A stretch of 64,000 bases of DNA. Origin: Alsobacter metallidurans (lineage in GTDB: Bacteria > Pseudomonadota > Alphaproteobacteria > Rhizobiales > Beijerinckiaceae). Location: NCBI RefSeq assembly GCF_014636935.1, contig NZ_BMES01000001.1, positions 1,989,782 through 2,053,781 on the forward strand, written 5' to 3'. Each line of letters opens with the position of its first letter. Within the stretch, counting starts at the first letter, position 1. A program made the position numbers and the translations under genes. This document shows positions 44,446 through 53,090 of this stretch, one piece after another. The notes under the pieces are model-generated. The model ran no database searches. It saw only the letters and a program-made list of their open reading frames with translations, and was not told the origin of the DNA.

Positions 44446-46223
44446 CCAGCATCACGGACGCTCCCCCGGCGGTTCGCCGAACCGCCCCCTTCGGCCTTCT
44501 CGGCTATGTCGTGCTCGCCGCCGTGGTGGTCTACTACGCGGCCACGCACCCGTTCGACGGCTACATCACCAACATCCTCATGCAGGCCGCGACCTATTCG
44601 GTCGCCGTGATGGGGCTTACGGTGGTGTTGGGCCTCTGCGGCCAGATCAACCTCGCGCAGGCGGCCTTTTTTGGCCTCGGCGCCTATGCGGTCGGCCTCG
44701 GCACGGTTGATTACGGCCTCAATTTCTGGCTGTGCGTCGGTCTTGGCCTCGTGCTCGTGGTGGCCGCCGGCGCCTTCCTGGGCACCTCGACGCTGCGGCT
44801 CGGCGGGCACTATCTCGCGATGGTGACCATCAGCTTCCAGCAGATCGTGACGCTCGTGATGGTGAACTGGATTCCGATGACGCACGGGCCGGATGGCGTG
44901 TCGCGCATCCCGCGCCCCGGCCTGTTCACCTCCGCGCAGGGCTATCTGGCCTTTTGCGTCACCGTGCTGGCGGTGGTCGGCTACATGGTGTGGCGCCTGC
45001 CGGCGTCGCCGCTCGGCCGCGCCATGCGGGCGGTGCGCGACAACGAGCTTGCCGCCAGCGTGGCCGGCATCGACGTGCAGCGCACCAAGGTGACGGCCTT
45101 CGCGATCTGCGCCTCGCTGGGCGGGCTCGGCGGCGCGCTGTTTGCCGGCGGCTTCGCGTATGTGAGCCCGGACCAGTTCTCCTTCGCCGAGTCCATCGTG
45201 TTCCTCACCATGGTGCTGCTCGGCGGCGTCGCGTCACCGATTGGCGCGGTGGTGGGCACCGGGCTGCTGATCCTGATCCCCGAGTGGCTGCGCTTCCTGA
45301 AGTCGGTTCCCGGCCTTTACCTCGCGATCTACGGCCTCGCCGTGATCCTGATCGTGCTGTTCATGCCGGACGGCATCTGGGGCTGGTTCTCGCAATGGAC
45401 GCGCCGCTTCGGCAGAGCCGCGGTCGCGGCCGTTCCGGCCGACGCCGCCGCCCTGGAGCTGCGCGGCTCCGTTGGCCACAACAACGAGGTGCTGCGCGTC
45501 GAGGGGCTCGCCAAGCACTTCGGCGGCCTCAAGGCCGTGGACGGCGTCAGCTTCACGGTGAAGCGCGGCAGCGTCCATGCGCTGATCGGGCCCAATGGCT
45601 CGGGCAAGACCACGACGCTGAACGTGCTGTCCGGCATCTACACGCCGACGGCCGGCAAGATGGTGCTGGACGGAACCGACGTCTCCAACCTGCCGCCGCA
45701 CCGGCGCACCATCGCGGGGCTCGGCCGCACCTTCCAGAACATCCGGCTGTTCCGGTCCATGACGGCGGTCGAGAACGTCATCATCGGGGCCGAGCACCCC
45801 GGCAACCCGGTCGGCAAGGCGCATCATGCGCTGGACGCCCGGGCGCGCGCCGCGCTCGCCTTCGTGGGCCTTGGCGACCGCGCCGACGAGATGGTGACCT
45901 CGTTCAGCTATGGCCACCAACGGCTCATCGAGATCGCCCGCGCGCTCGCCGGCAACCCGACTTTGCTGCTGCTGGACGAACCGGCCGCCGGCCTGAACTC
46001 CACCGAGAAGGTGGAGCTCACCGGCCTCCTGAAGCGCATCGCCGCCAAGGGGCTCACCATCCTGATCATCGACCACGACATGACGCTCGTCAGCGACGTG
46101 GCCGAGCACATCACCGTGCTGAACTTCGGCCGCCGCATCGCGGACGGCGACCCCGTGTCGGTGCTCAACCACCCCGACGTCGTCACCGCCTATCTCGGGA
46201 GCGAGCCAGATGCCCCTCATTGA
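44442..46223 (+). CDS. Fused ABC permease-ATPase (LivM-LivG)
   Basis: 593 residues from ATG 44442, overlapping the livH stop by four bases. Residues 1 to about 330 are a LivM permease (GLTVVLGLCGQINLAQAAFFGLGAYA; RAVRDNELAASVAGID); residues about 350-593 are a LivG ATPase with Walker A GPNGSGKTT, signature region TSFSYGHQRLIEIARAL, Walker B LLLLDEPAAGL and the switch HDM. The signature motif is SYGHQ rather than the usual SYGQQ. Such fusions are known among soil proteobacteria. With LivF (next gene, overlapping) it forms the ATPase pair. Confidence 0.93.
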   Translation: MTSITDAPPAVRRTAPFGLLGYVVLAAVVVYYAATHPFDGYITNILMQAATYSVAVMGLTVVLGLCGQINLAQAAFFGLGAYAVGLGTVDYGLNFWLCVGLGLVLVVAAGAFLGTSTLRLGGHYLAMVTISFQQIVTLVMVNWIPMTHGPDGVSRIPRPGLFTSAQGYLAFCVTVLAVVGYMVWRLPASPLGRAMRAVRDNELAASVAGIDVQRTKVTAFAICASLGGLGGALFAGGFAYVSPDQFSFAESIVFLTMVLLGGVASPIGAVVGTGLLILIPEWLRFLKSVPGLYLAIYGLAVILIVLFMPDGIWGWFSQWTRRFGRAAVAAVPADAAALELRGSVGHNNEVLRVEGLAKHFGGLKAVDGVSFTVKRGSVHALIGPNGSGKTTTLNVLSGIYTPTAGKMVLDGTDVSNLPPHRRTIAGLGRTFQNIRLFRSMTAVENVIIGAEHPGNPVGKAHHALDARARAALAFVGLGDRADEMVTSFSYGHQRLIEIARALAGNPTLLLLDEPAAGLNSTEKVELTGLLKRIAAKGLTILIIDHDMTLVSDVAEHITVLNFGRRIADGDPVSVLNHPDVVTAYLGSEPDAPH

Positions 46224-46959
46224 GTGCAAGGATCTGGTGGTCCGCTACGGCGAGATCGAGGCCCTCCACGGCCTGACGATCGCCGTCGAGGCCGGCGAGG
46301 TGGTGACGCTGCTGGGCGGCAACGGCGCCGGCAAATCGACGACGCTGCGCAGCATCTCCGGGCTGGTGAAGCCCGTCTCGGGCGACATCCTGTTCGAGGG
46401 CCAGTCGATCCTCGGCGCCGGGCCGGAGGACATCGTCCGGCGCGGCATCGCGCACGTGCCGGAGGGGAGGCGGGTGTTTCCCGGCCTCTCCACCCGCGAG
46501 AACATCATGCTGGGCGCCTCCAACCGGAAGGGGCTCACCAAGGCCCAGATCCGCGCCGAGGCGGACGGCATGTTCGACCTCTTCCCGGACATCCGCCCCT
46601 TCGCGGACGCGCTCGGCTGGACGCTCTCGGGCGGCCAGCAGCAGATGGTCGCGGTCGCGCGTGGGCTTATGGCCAAGCCCAAGCTGCTGCTGCTCGACGA
46701 ACCCTCGCTCGGCCTCGCGCCCGTGATCGTCCAGAAGGTGTTCTCGATCATCGCCGAGATCCGCAAGCTCGGCACGACCGTGCTGCTGGTGGAGCAGAAC
46801 GCCCGCATGGGCCTCTCGGTCGCGGACCGCGGCTACGTGCTTGAAACCGGCCGCCTCGTGCTCAGCGGCAAGCCCGCCGACCTCTGGGGCAACGAAGACA
46901 TCCGCGCCGCCTATCTGGGCGGCCACGCCAGGGTGAAGGCCACGCTTCCGGCCGTGTGA
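46210..46959 (+). CDS. livF: ABC transporter ATP-binding protein (LivF-like)
   Basis: 249 residues from ATG 46210, overlapping the previous gene by 14 bases. Walker A GGNGAGKST, VPEGRRVFPGLSTRENI (a hallmark of LivF), signature LSGGQQQMVAVARGLM, Walker B LLLLDEPSLGLAP and EQNA as the H-loop equivalent region. Last gene of the five-function Liv-type operon. Confidence 0.95.
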   Translation: MPLIECKDLVVRYGEIEALHGLTIAVEAGEVVTLLGGNGAGKSTTLRSISGLVKPVSGDILFEGQSILGAGPEDIVRRGIAHVPEGRRVFPGLSTRENIMLGASNRKGLTKAQIRAEADGMFDLFPDIRPFADALGWTLSGGQQQMVAVARGLMAKPKLLLLDEPSLGLAPVIVQKVFSIIAEIRKLGTTVLLVEQNARMGLSVADRGYVLETGRLVLSGKPADLWGNEDIRAAYLGGHARVKATLPAV

Positions 46960-46963
46960 GACC

Positions 46964-47030
46964 GGACCGCGAGCCTTCAGGCTCGCCCCTTCCGGCCGCG
47001 CCGAGATTCGAGCTTGAAGGCTCGCGGTCC
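46964..47030. repeat. Palindromic repeat with 16-bp perfect arms
   Basis: Arm 46964-46979 is an exact reverse complement of 47015-47030 (GGACCGCGAGCCTTCA type). The left arm also folds locally (GCGAGCC-TTCA-GGCTCGC, 46969-46986). It follows livF by four bases, so it may also act as a transcription terminator or mRNA stabiliser. Confidence 0.75.
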
Positions 47031-47045
47031 AGCCGCTCGCCTCCG

Positions 47046-47134
47046 CCGTCATTGCGAGCGCCAGCGAAGCAATCCAGCTGATGCCGGGCGCTACGCCCGG
47101 CGTCTGGATTGCTTCGCTCCGCTCGCAATGACGG
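47046..47134. repeat. Long imperfect palindrome (CATTGCGAGC...GCTCGCAATG)
   Basis: The ends CCGTCATTGCGAGC and GCTCGCAATGACGG are exact reverse complements, and inner segments CGAAGCAATCCAG and CTGGATTGCTTCG also pair. A central GCCGGGCG-CTA-CGCCCGGC stem completes the element. This kind of sequence is dispersed in Rhizobiales genomes. It sits between livF and glyA. Confidence 0.75.
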
Positions 47135-47317
47135 GGAGGGGTGTCGGGGTTGTGCGCAGCGCCAACCTGCCCACTGGCCAATCTGGGGCGCGGTGGAGTA
47201 TAGACCCCCCACATCTTGCGGATGCGACGCACCATGTCGCTCGCCGGGATGCGCCGCGACACCAAGACGCCGATAACCGACCCGTTCACACGCCCATGGG
47301 GCCGGAGACTAGAGCCG
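47135..47317 (+). promoter_or_regulatory. Leader region of glyA
   Basis: 183 bases between the palindrome and the glyA start, without a recognisable gene. It must contain the glyA promoter unless transcription continues from the Liv operon. No glycine or SAM riboswitch structure could be recognised by eye. Confidence 0.3.
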
Positions 47318-48619
47318 ATGTCCAGCCAAGCGCGCCAGAGCCACATGTCGAACAGCTTCTTCGCCGCGTCCCTCGCGGACCGCGATCCGGAGATCGCCGA
47401 CGCCATCGGCAAGGAACTCGGTCGCCAGCGCGACGAGATCGAGCTGATCGCCTCCGAGAACATCGTCTCGCGCGCCGTGCTGGAGGCGCAAGGCTCGGTG
47501 ATGACCAACAAATACGCCGAGGGCTATCCGGGCCGGCGCTACTATGGCGGCTGCCAGTTCGTCGACATCGCCGAGACGCTGGCCATCCAGCGCGCCACGC
47601 GGCTCTTCGGCTGCCGGTTCGCCAACGTCCAGCCGAACTCCGGCTCGCAGGCTAACCAGGCGGTGTTTCTCGGCCTCATGAAGCCGGGTGACACCTTCAT
47701 GGGCCTCGATCTGGCCGCCGGCGGCCATCTCACGCATGGCGCGGCTCCCAACATGTCGGGCAAGTGGTTCAACGTCGTGAGCTACGGCGTGCGGCCCGAG
47801 GACCAGATGGTCGACATGGACGCGGTGGAGCGCCTCGCCCAGGAGCACAAGCCCAAGATCATCATCGCGGGCGGCTCCGGCTACGCCCGCCACTGGGACT
47901 TCGCCCGCTTCCGCGAGATCTGCGATGCGGTCGGGGCCTACTTCATGGTCGACATCGCGCATTTCGCGGGCCTGGTGGCCGGCGGCGCGCATCCGTCGCC
48001 GTTCCCGCACGCGCACGTGGTCACGTCCACCACCCACAAGACCCTGCGCGGCCCGCGCGGCGGCCTGATCCTCACGGACGACGAAGACATCGCCAAGAAG
48101 ATGAACTCGGCCGTGTTCCCCGGCCTGCAGGGCGGCCCGCTGATGCACGTGATCGCCGCCAAGGCGGTGGCGTTCAACGAGGCGCTGGCGCCCGAGTTCA
48201 AGCTCTACGCCCGCGCGGTGGTGGACAACGCCAAGGTGCTGGCCGACACGGTGAAGAGCGCCGGCTACGACATCGTCACGGGCGGCACCGACAACCACCT
48301 CATGCTGGTGGATTTGCGGCCCAAGAGCCTTACCGGCAAGGCCGCCGAAGCCTCGCTCGGCCGCGCCCACATCACCTGCAACAAGAACGGCGTGCCGTTC
48401 GACACGGCCAAGCCCACCATCACGTCCGGCATCCGCCTCGGCACCCCCGCCGCCACGTCGCGCGGCTTCGGCGTCGCCGAGTTCAAGCGGGTGGGCGAGC
48501 TGGTGGTCGAGACGCTGGATGGGCTGGCCAAGAACGGCGAAGAGAACAACGCCGGCGTGGAGGAGGCCGTGAAGGCGAAGGTCACCGAGCTGACCCGGCG
48601 GTTCCCGATCTACGCGTAG
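47318..48619 (+). CDS. glyA: Serine hydroxymethyltransferase
   Basis: 433 residues from ATG 47318 (GGAG about ten bases upstream); ATG 47345 is an alternative. PLP enzyme with [14 protein letters not shown], the [14 protein letters not shown] motif and the Schiff-base lysine in [14 protein letters not shown]. It interconverts serine and glycine with transfer of a one-carbon unit to tetrahydrofolate. It heads the conserved order glyA-nrdR-ribD-ribE-ribH-nusB-thiL, although a palindromic repeat separates it from nrdR. Confidence 0.98.
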   Translation: MSSQARQSHMSNSFFAASLADRDPEIADAIGKELGRQRDEIELIASENIVSRAVLEAQGSVMTNKYAEGYPGRRYYGGCQFVDIAETLAIQRATRLFGCRFANVQPNSGSQANQAVFLGLMKPGDTFMGLDLAAGGHLTHGAAPNMSGKWFNVVSYGVRPEDQMVDMDAVERLAQEHKPKIIIAGGSGYARHWDFARFREICDAVGAYFMVDIAHFAGLVAGGAHPSPFPHAHVVTSTTHKTLRGPRGGLILTDDEDIAKKMNSAVFPGLQGGPLMHVIAAKAVAFNEALAPEFKLYARAVVDNAKVLADTVKSAGYDIVTGGTDNHLMLVDLRPKSLTGKAAEASLGRAHITCNKNGVPFDTAKPTITSGIRLGTPAATSRGFGVAEFKRVGELVVETLDGLAKNGEENNAGVEEAVKAKVTELTRRFPIYA

Positions 48620-48642
48620 GATCTGAGGTTCAAAACCCTCCG

Positions 48643-48720
48643 CCGTCATGCCCGGGCTCGTCCCGGGCATCCACGCGGGGGCATAGATGTGGATGGCCGG
48701 GTTTAGCCCGGCCATGACGG
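48643..48720. repeat. Palindromic intergenic repeat, copy A (CCGTCATG...CATGACGG)
   Basis: The ends CCGTCATG and CATGACGG pair, with inner stems GCCCGGG-CTCGT-CCCGGGC and GGCCGGG-TTTAG-CCCGGCC. A closely similar element occurs at 58023-58101. It lies between glyA and nrdR. Confidence 0.8.
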
Positions 48721-48759
48721 AGAATGAGCGTCGCTCGTTCTCGTGACAGAGGACCGCCC

Positions 48760-49263
48760 GTGCGCTGCCCCTACTGCTCCAGCCTCGACACGCAGGTGAA
48801 GGACTCGCGGCCGACGGACGACAGCTCCGCCATCCGGCGCCGGCGCGTGTGCCCGGATTGCGGCGGGCGGTTCACGACCTTTGAACGCGTGCAGCTGCGC
48901 GAGCTCATGGTGGTGAAGCGCTCGGGCCGGCGCATCCCGTTTGATCGCGACAAGCTGGTGCGCTCGCTCGAGATCGCGCTGCGCAAGCGGCCGGTGGAGC
49001 CCGAGCGCGTCGAGCGCATGATCAACGGCATCGTGCGCCAGCTGGAAAGCCTTGGCGACGGCGAGATCCCGAGCGCCACCATCGGCGAACTTGTAATGGA
49101 GGGCCTGAAGGCGCTCGACGACGTCGCGTATGTGCGCTTTGCATCGGTTTACAAGGATTTCCGCGAGGCCAGGGACTTCGAGGAGTTGCTCGGCGAACTC
49201 TCCGGGCCGGACGAGGCCGCGACCCCGTCGCGCGCAAAGGCGAGCGCGCGCGAGCCGTCATGA
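48760..49263 (+). CDS. nrdR: Transcriptional repressor NrdR
   Basis: 167 residues. GTG 48760 is chosen because NrdR proteins begin (M)RCPYCSS and because AGAGG lies seven bases upstream; an upstream ATG at 48724 would add 12 unlikely residues. Zinc-ribbon cysteines CPYC and CPDC are followed by an ATP-cone domain ([20 protein letters not shown]). It binds dATP/ATP and represses ribonucleotide reductase genes. The stop overlaps the ribD start (ATGA). Confidence 0.97.
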   Translation: MRCPYCSSLDTQVKDSRPTDDSSAIRRRRVCPDCGGRFTTFERVQLRELMVVKRSGRRIPFDRDKLVRSLEIALRKRPVEPERVERMINGIVRQLESLGDGEIPSATIGELVMEGLKALDDVAYVRFASVYKDFREARDFEELLGELSGPDEAATPSRAKASAREPS

Positions 49264-50387
49264 GCGGCGCGGCCGACGACGACGTCGCCACCATGCGGAT
49301 CGCGCTGGCGCTGGCGCGACGCGGGCTGGGGAACACCTGGCCCAACCCGGCCGTCGGCGCCGTGGTGTGGAAGCCGGGATCGCAGGGGCCAATCATCCTC
49401 GGGCGCGGCTGGACGCAGCCGGGCGGCCGTCCGCACGCCGAGCCGGTCGCGCTGGCGCAGGCCGGCGCGGCGGCGCGCGGCGCGACGCTCTCGGTGACGC
49501 TGGAGCCTTGCTCCCATTTCGGCAAGACCGGCCCCTGCAGCCACGCCATCATCGAGGCCGGGATTGCCCGCGTGGTGTCGGCGATCGAGGATCCCGACCC
49601 GCGCGTCAACGGGCGCGGCCACATCATATTGCGCGCGCACGGCATCGACGTCACCGTGGGCGTGCTCGGGCGCGAGGCGCGCTGGGGCAACCGCGGCTTC
49701 ATCAAGCGCATGGTCGAAGGCCGGCCCATGGTGACCGTGAAGCTCGCGCAGACCGCCGACGGCTTCGCGGGCGCGACGGGCGGGCCGCGGCTGATGATCA
49801 CCGGGCCGGACGCCCAGGCGCGCGTGCACATGCTGCGGGCGCAGCACGACGCCATCATGGTCGGGGTCGGCACCGTGCTGGCGGACGACCCGCAGCTCAC
49901 CTGCCGCCTGCCCGGGCTGGAAGCGCGATCGCCCGTCCGGGTCGTGCTTGACAGCGACCTGCGCACGCCGGCGGCGAGCCTGCTCGCCCGGACCGCGCGC
50001 GAGGTCCCCACCTGGGTGATCGCCGCCGCAGATGCGCCGGCAGGGCGCGAGGCCTCGCTGCTCGCCGCCGGCGTCGTGGTGGAGCGCGTCCCGCGCGGAC
50101 CGGCCGGGCAAGGGCTCGACCTCCTGGCGGCGCTGGGCGCGGTGGCGGCGCGCGGCGTCACCCGAGTGTTGTGCGAAGGTGGGCCGACGCTCGCCGACGC
50201 GCTCGCGGCGGTCGGCCAGGTCGACGCGCTGGAGCTCATCACCGGGCCCGAGCCGCTCGGGCGTCCCGGCCTGCCGGCGATCGGCCCCGCGCTGGCGCGT
50301 TTCATCGATCACGATCCCCACGTGGAGCGGACCCATCCAGTCCCGCTCGGCCGGGATCTCTGGCAAAGCTTCGCAAGGAGACGCTGA
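49260..50387 (+). CDS. ribD: Bifunctional riboflavin deaminase/reductase RibD
   Basis: 375 residues from ATG 49260, overlapping nrdR by four bases. The N-terminal deaminase has the zinc motifs PHAEPVAL and [11 protein letters not shown]; the C-terminal reductase has [15 protein letters not shown], the [20 protein letters not shown] stretch and [11 protein letters not shown]. It carries out the deamination and reduction steps of riboflavin synthesis. The stop overlaps the ribE start (TGATG). Confidence 0.97.
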   Translation: MSGAADDDVATMRIALALARRGLGNTWPNPAVGAVVWKPGSQGPIILGRGWTQPGGRPHAEPVALAQAGAAARGATLSVTLEPCSHFGKTGPCSHAIIEAGIARVVSAIEDPDPRVNGRGHIILRAHGIDVTVGVLGREARWGNRGFIKRMVEGRPMVTVKLAQTADGFAGATGGPRLMITGPDAQARVHMLRAQHDAIMVGVGTVLADDPQLTCRLPGLEARSPVRVVLDSDLRTPAASLLARTAREVPTWVIAAADAPAGREASLLAAGVVVERVPRGPAGQGLDLLAALGAVAARGVTRVLCEGGPTLADALAAVGQVDALELITGPEPLGRPGLPAIGPALARFIDHDPHVERTHPVPLGRDLWQSFARRR

Positions 50388-51031
50388 TGTTCACCGGAAT
50401 CGTCACGGACGTGGGCGAACTCGTCGCCGTGGAGGATCACCAAGGCTCGCTGAAGCGCCTGCGCGTCCATTCCGCCTATGACGCCGCCACCATCGAGATG
50501 GGCGCCTCCATCGCGACGGGCGGCCCCTGCCTCACCGTCACGGGCTTCGGCCCGCGGCCGGAGGGCGGCTGCTGGTACACGGTGGACGCCGCCGCCGAAA
50601 CGCTGGCGCGCACCACGGTCGGCGCATGGCAGGTCGGCCGCAGGCTCAACCTGGAGCGCTCGCTGAAGATCGGCGACGAACTGGGCGGCCATCTCGTCTC
50701 CGGCCACGTCGACGGCGTCGCCGAGATCGTGGCGCGCGACGACGTGACCTCGGAGGAGGGCGGCGCCTGGGGGCCGACGGCCCGCTTTACGCTGCGGGCG
50801 CCCAAGGGCCTGGCCAAGTTCATCGCCGAAAAAGGCTCGGTGGCGCTGGACGGCGTGTCGCTCACGGTCAACAGCGTCGAGCGCGACCTCTTCACCGTGT
50901 TCCTGATCCCGCACACGCTGGAGGTCACCACCCTTGGCGGCTGGAAGGCGGGCGATCGCATCAACCTGGAAGTGGACCAGATGGCCCGCTACGCCGCGCG
51001 GCTTGCAGAAGCGCGCGAGCAGGGCTACTGA
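50387..51031 (+). CDS. ribE: Riboflavin synthase, alpha chain
   Basis: 214 residues from ATG 50387, with AAGGAG six bases upstream. The two homologous lumazine-binding halves each begin as expected: [11 protein letters not shown] at the N-terminus and [15 protein letters not shown] at about residue 100. It dismutates two lumazines to riboflavin. There is no FMN riboswitch ahead of this operon, which is expected for genes embedded in the glyA-nrdR run. Confidence 0.97.
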   Translation: MFTGIVTDVGELVAVEDHQGSLKRLRVHSAYDAATIEMGASIATGGPCLTVTGFGPRPEGGCWYTVDAAAETLARTTVGAWQVGRRLNLERSLKIGDELGGHLVSGHVDGVAEIVARDDVTSEEGGAWGPTARFTLRAPKGLAKFIAEKGSVALDGVSLTVNSVERDLFTVFLIPHTLEVTTLGGWKAGDRINLEVDQMARYAARLAEAREQGY

Positions 51032-51066
51032 CAGCCGCTCCCGCGACGACCTGCCGAGTTCCGCCC

Positions 51067-51564
51067 ATGGCCGCCCCACGCCCAGCCCGCGCCACGCATG
51101 ACGGCGTGCCCACCAAGGGCCGCCTGCTGATCGTGGAGGCGCGCTTCTACGACGATCTCGCCGACGAGCTTCTGGCGGGCGCCAAAGGCGTGGCCGAGGC
51201 CGAGCAGGCGGACGTGACGGTGCTCACCGTCCCGGGCGCGCTGGAGATCCCGGCCACGATCGCGATCGCACTGGATGCGGCGGAAGCCGCCGGCCAGCCC
51301 TTCGACGCCGTGGTGGCGCTCGGCTGCGTGATCCGGGGCGAGACCGGCCATTACGACATCGTGGCGGGCGAGAGCTCCCGCGCCCTGATGGATCTCGCCG
51401 TCGCCCGCCGCATCCCGCTGGGCAACGGCATCCTGACGGTGGAGAACGACGCACAAGCCTGGGCCCGCGCTCGCGTCTCGGAGATGAACAAGGGCGGCGG
51501 CGCCGCCGAAGCGGCCCTCGCGGTGCTGAGAATCAAACGCCGCCTCGCTGCGGGAAGGATCTGA
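51067..51564 (+). CDS. ribH: 6,7-dimethyl-8-ribityllumazine synthase
   Basis: 165 residues from ATG 51067. Motifs [30 protein letters not shown] with the catalytic His region, and [12 protein letters not shown] are all normal for RibH. It condenses the RibD-derived pyrimidine with dihydroxybutanone phosphate, giving the substrate of RibE. It lies four bases before nusB, so the two are co-transcribed. Confidence 0.97.
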   Translation: MAAPRPARATHDGVPTKGRLLIVEARFYDDLADELLAGAKGVAEAEQADVTVLTVPGALEIPATIAIALDAAEAAGQPFDAVVALGCVIRGETGHYDIVAGESSRALMDLAVARRIPLGNGILTVENDAQAWARARVSEMNKGGGAAEAALAVLRIKRRLAAGRI

Positions 51565-51568
51565 CCGA

Positions 51569-52057
51569 ATGAGCAAGGGCGAGAACCGCGGCGACAAACG
51601 CGAGAAGCGCTCCGCCGCCAGGCTCGCGGCCGTGCAGACGCTCTACGAGATGGAGCTGTCCGGCAAGGGCGTGCTGGACGCCGTGGCCGAGTACGAGGCC
51701 CACTGGATGGGCCGCGAGATCGAGGACATGGAGTTCAAGCCCGCCGACGCCGGCTTCTTCCGCGAGATCGTGTCGGGCGTCGTGGAGGACCAGCGGCTCG
51801 TGGACCAGAAGGTCGACGCCGCCTTGGCCAAGGGCTGGCCGCTGAAGCGCATCGAGGCCGTGCTGCGCGCCATCCTGCGCGCCGGCGCCTATGAGCTCAT
51901 TCGCCGCCAGGACGTGCCGGCTCGCGTGGCCATCACCGAATATGTGGACGTCGCCAACGCGTTCTACGACGGCGACGAGGCCGGCATGGTCAATGGCGTG
52001 CTCGACACCATCGCGCGCGACGTGCGCGGCGACGAGCTGACCAAGCAGCGGGCCTGA
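51569..52057 (+). CDS. nusB: Transcription antitermination factor NusB
   Basis: 162 residues from ATG 51569. NusB helical fold: RSAARLAAVQTLYEMELSG at the start, FREIVSGVVEDQRLVD, and LRAILRAGAYELI followed by VAITEYVDVANAF. It acts with NusE/S10 in rRNA antitermination. Conserved neighbour of ribH in alphaproteobacteria. Confidence 0.97.
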   Translation: MSKGENRGDKREKRSAARLAAVQTLYEMELSGKGVLDAVAEYEAHWMGREIEDMEFKPADAGFFREIVSGVVEDQRLVDQKVDAALAKGWPLKRIEAVLRAILRAGAYELIRRQDVPARVAITEYVDVANAFYDGDEAGMVNGVLDTIARDVRGDELTKQRA

Positions 52058-52075
52058 TCGGCGAAACCGGACGGC

Positions 52076-52081
52076 GGGAGG
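52076..52081 (+). promoter_or_regulatory. Shine-Dalgarno of thiL, placed for a non-standard ATC start
   Basis: GGGAGG at 52076-52081 is followed after five bases by ATC at 52087-52089 in the thiL frame. No ATG, GTG or TTG lies in that frame between the nusB stop and 52141. The only near TTG (52082) is out of frame. This site therefore decides the likely start. Confidence 0.55.
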
Positions 52082-52086
52082 TTGGC

Positions 52087-53082
52087 ATCACGACCCAGCG
52101 GCCGTCCGAGGACGAACTCATCGCCAAATACTTCCGCCCCATGGCCGGGGAGGGCGGCATGGCCCTCCTGGACGACGCCGCGCGGCTGCCCGGCGAGGCG
52201 GGCCGCGACCTCGTGCTCAAGGTCGACGCCATCGTGGCGGGCGTCCACTTCTTCGCAGACGACCCCCCGGCGGACATCGCCTGGAAAGCGCTGGCCGTGA
52301 ATCTCTCCGATCTCGCCGCCAAGGGCGCCACGCCGCGCGGCTTCCTGCTGGCGCTCGCGCTGCCGCCCGACTGGACCGAGGACTGGCTCGCCGCGTTCAG
52401 CCAAGGCTTGCAGGCCGGGGCCGACGCGACCGGTTGCCCGCTGCTGGGCGGCGACACCGTGAAGACGCCGGGCCCGCTCACCATCTCGGTGACGGCGCTG
52501 GGCTCCGTTCCGGCCGGCCGCATGCCGGTGCGCATGGCCGCGAAGGCGGGCGACGCCATCCTGGTGTCCGGCGCCATCGGCGACGCCGCCCTCGGCCTGG
52601 CGCTGCGGCTCGATCCGGACGCCGCCTGGGCGGGCGCGCTCAACGGAGCCGACCGCGCGCATCTTCTCGACCGCTACCTGCGCCCGCAGCCGCGCCTGAC
52701 GCTGGCCCCTGCGCTGCTCGCCCACGCGCGCGCCGCCATGGACGTCTCGGACGGACTCGTCGGAGATCTGCGCAAAATGCTGAAGGCCTCCGGCCTCGGC
52801 GGCAGGCTCGACCTCGACGCCGTTCCGCTGTCGCGGGCCGCCGCCGCTGCGGTCGCGCGGGAGCCTGCGCTGCTGGAGCGCGCCGTGACGGGCGGCGACG
52901 ACTACGAGATCCTGTGCACGGTCGCGGCATCGGAGGTTTCGGCCTTCCGCGCCCATGCGGCCGCGCTCGGCGTACCGATGACGCCGATCGGCGACGTCGT
53001 CGCATCCACCCCCGCGGAGCTTCTTCTCAGCCGCGGCGGAGCCCCCGTGAGCCTCGCCCAGGGCTCGTTCAGCCACTTTTGA
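52087..53082 (+). CDS. thiL: Thiamine-monophosphate kinase
   Basis: About 331 residues if translation starts at ATC 52087. The first in-frame ATG (52141) would remove the conserved ThiL N-terminus, here SEDELIAKYFRP, which is plainly encoded. ATP-binding and catalytic motifs: DLVLKVDAIVAGVHF, WKALAVNLSDLAAKGA, LGGDTVKTPGP, AMDVSDGLVGDL and GGDDYEIL. It phosphorylates thiamine monophosphate to the diphosphate. The residue usually read as D-x-D near the first motif is KVDAIV, so V-D-A replaces the common T-D-M/T-D-T. Start codon loss by sequence error is the main alternative. Confidence 0.9.
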   Translation: MTTQRPSEDELIAKYFRPMAGEGGMALLDDAARLPGEAGRDLVLKVDAIVAGVHFFADDPPADIAWKALAVNLSDLAAKGATPRGFLLALALPPDWTEDWLAAFSQGLQAGADATGCPLLGGDTVKTPGPLTISVTALGSVPAGRMPVRMAAKAGDAILVSGAIGDAALGLALRLDPDAAWAGALNGADRAHLLDRYLRPQPRLTLAPALLAHARAAMDVSDGLVGDLRKMLKASGLGGRLDLDAVPLSRAAAAAVAREPALLERAVTGGDDYEILCTVAASEVSAFRAHAAALGVPMTPIGDVVASTPAELLLSRGGAPVSLAQGSFSHF

Positions 53083-53090
53083 AGGCCCCC

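Noticed and set aside
49022-50366. Two minus-strand open frames opposite ribD
   Set aside because: Shadow frames of a gene with complete RibD motifs.
50300-50390. FMN riboswitch ahead of the riboflavin genes
   Set aside because: ribD starts inside the nrdR stop and ribE inside the ribD stop, leaving no leader; no RFN-like sequence was seen.
52040-52090. TPP riboswitch ahead of thiL
   Set aside because: Only about 30 bases separate nusB and thiL; no THI-box sequence is present.
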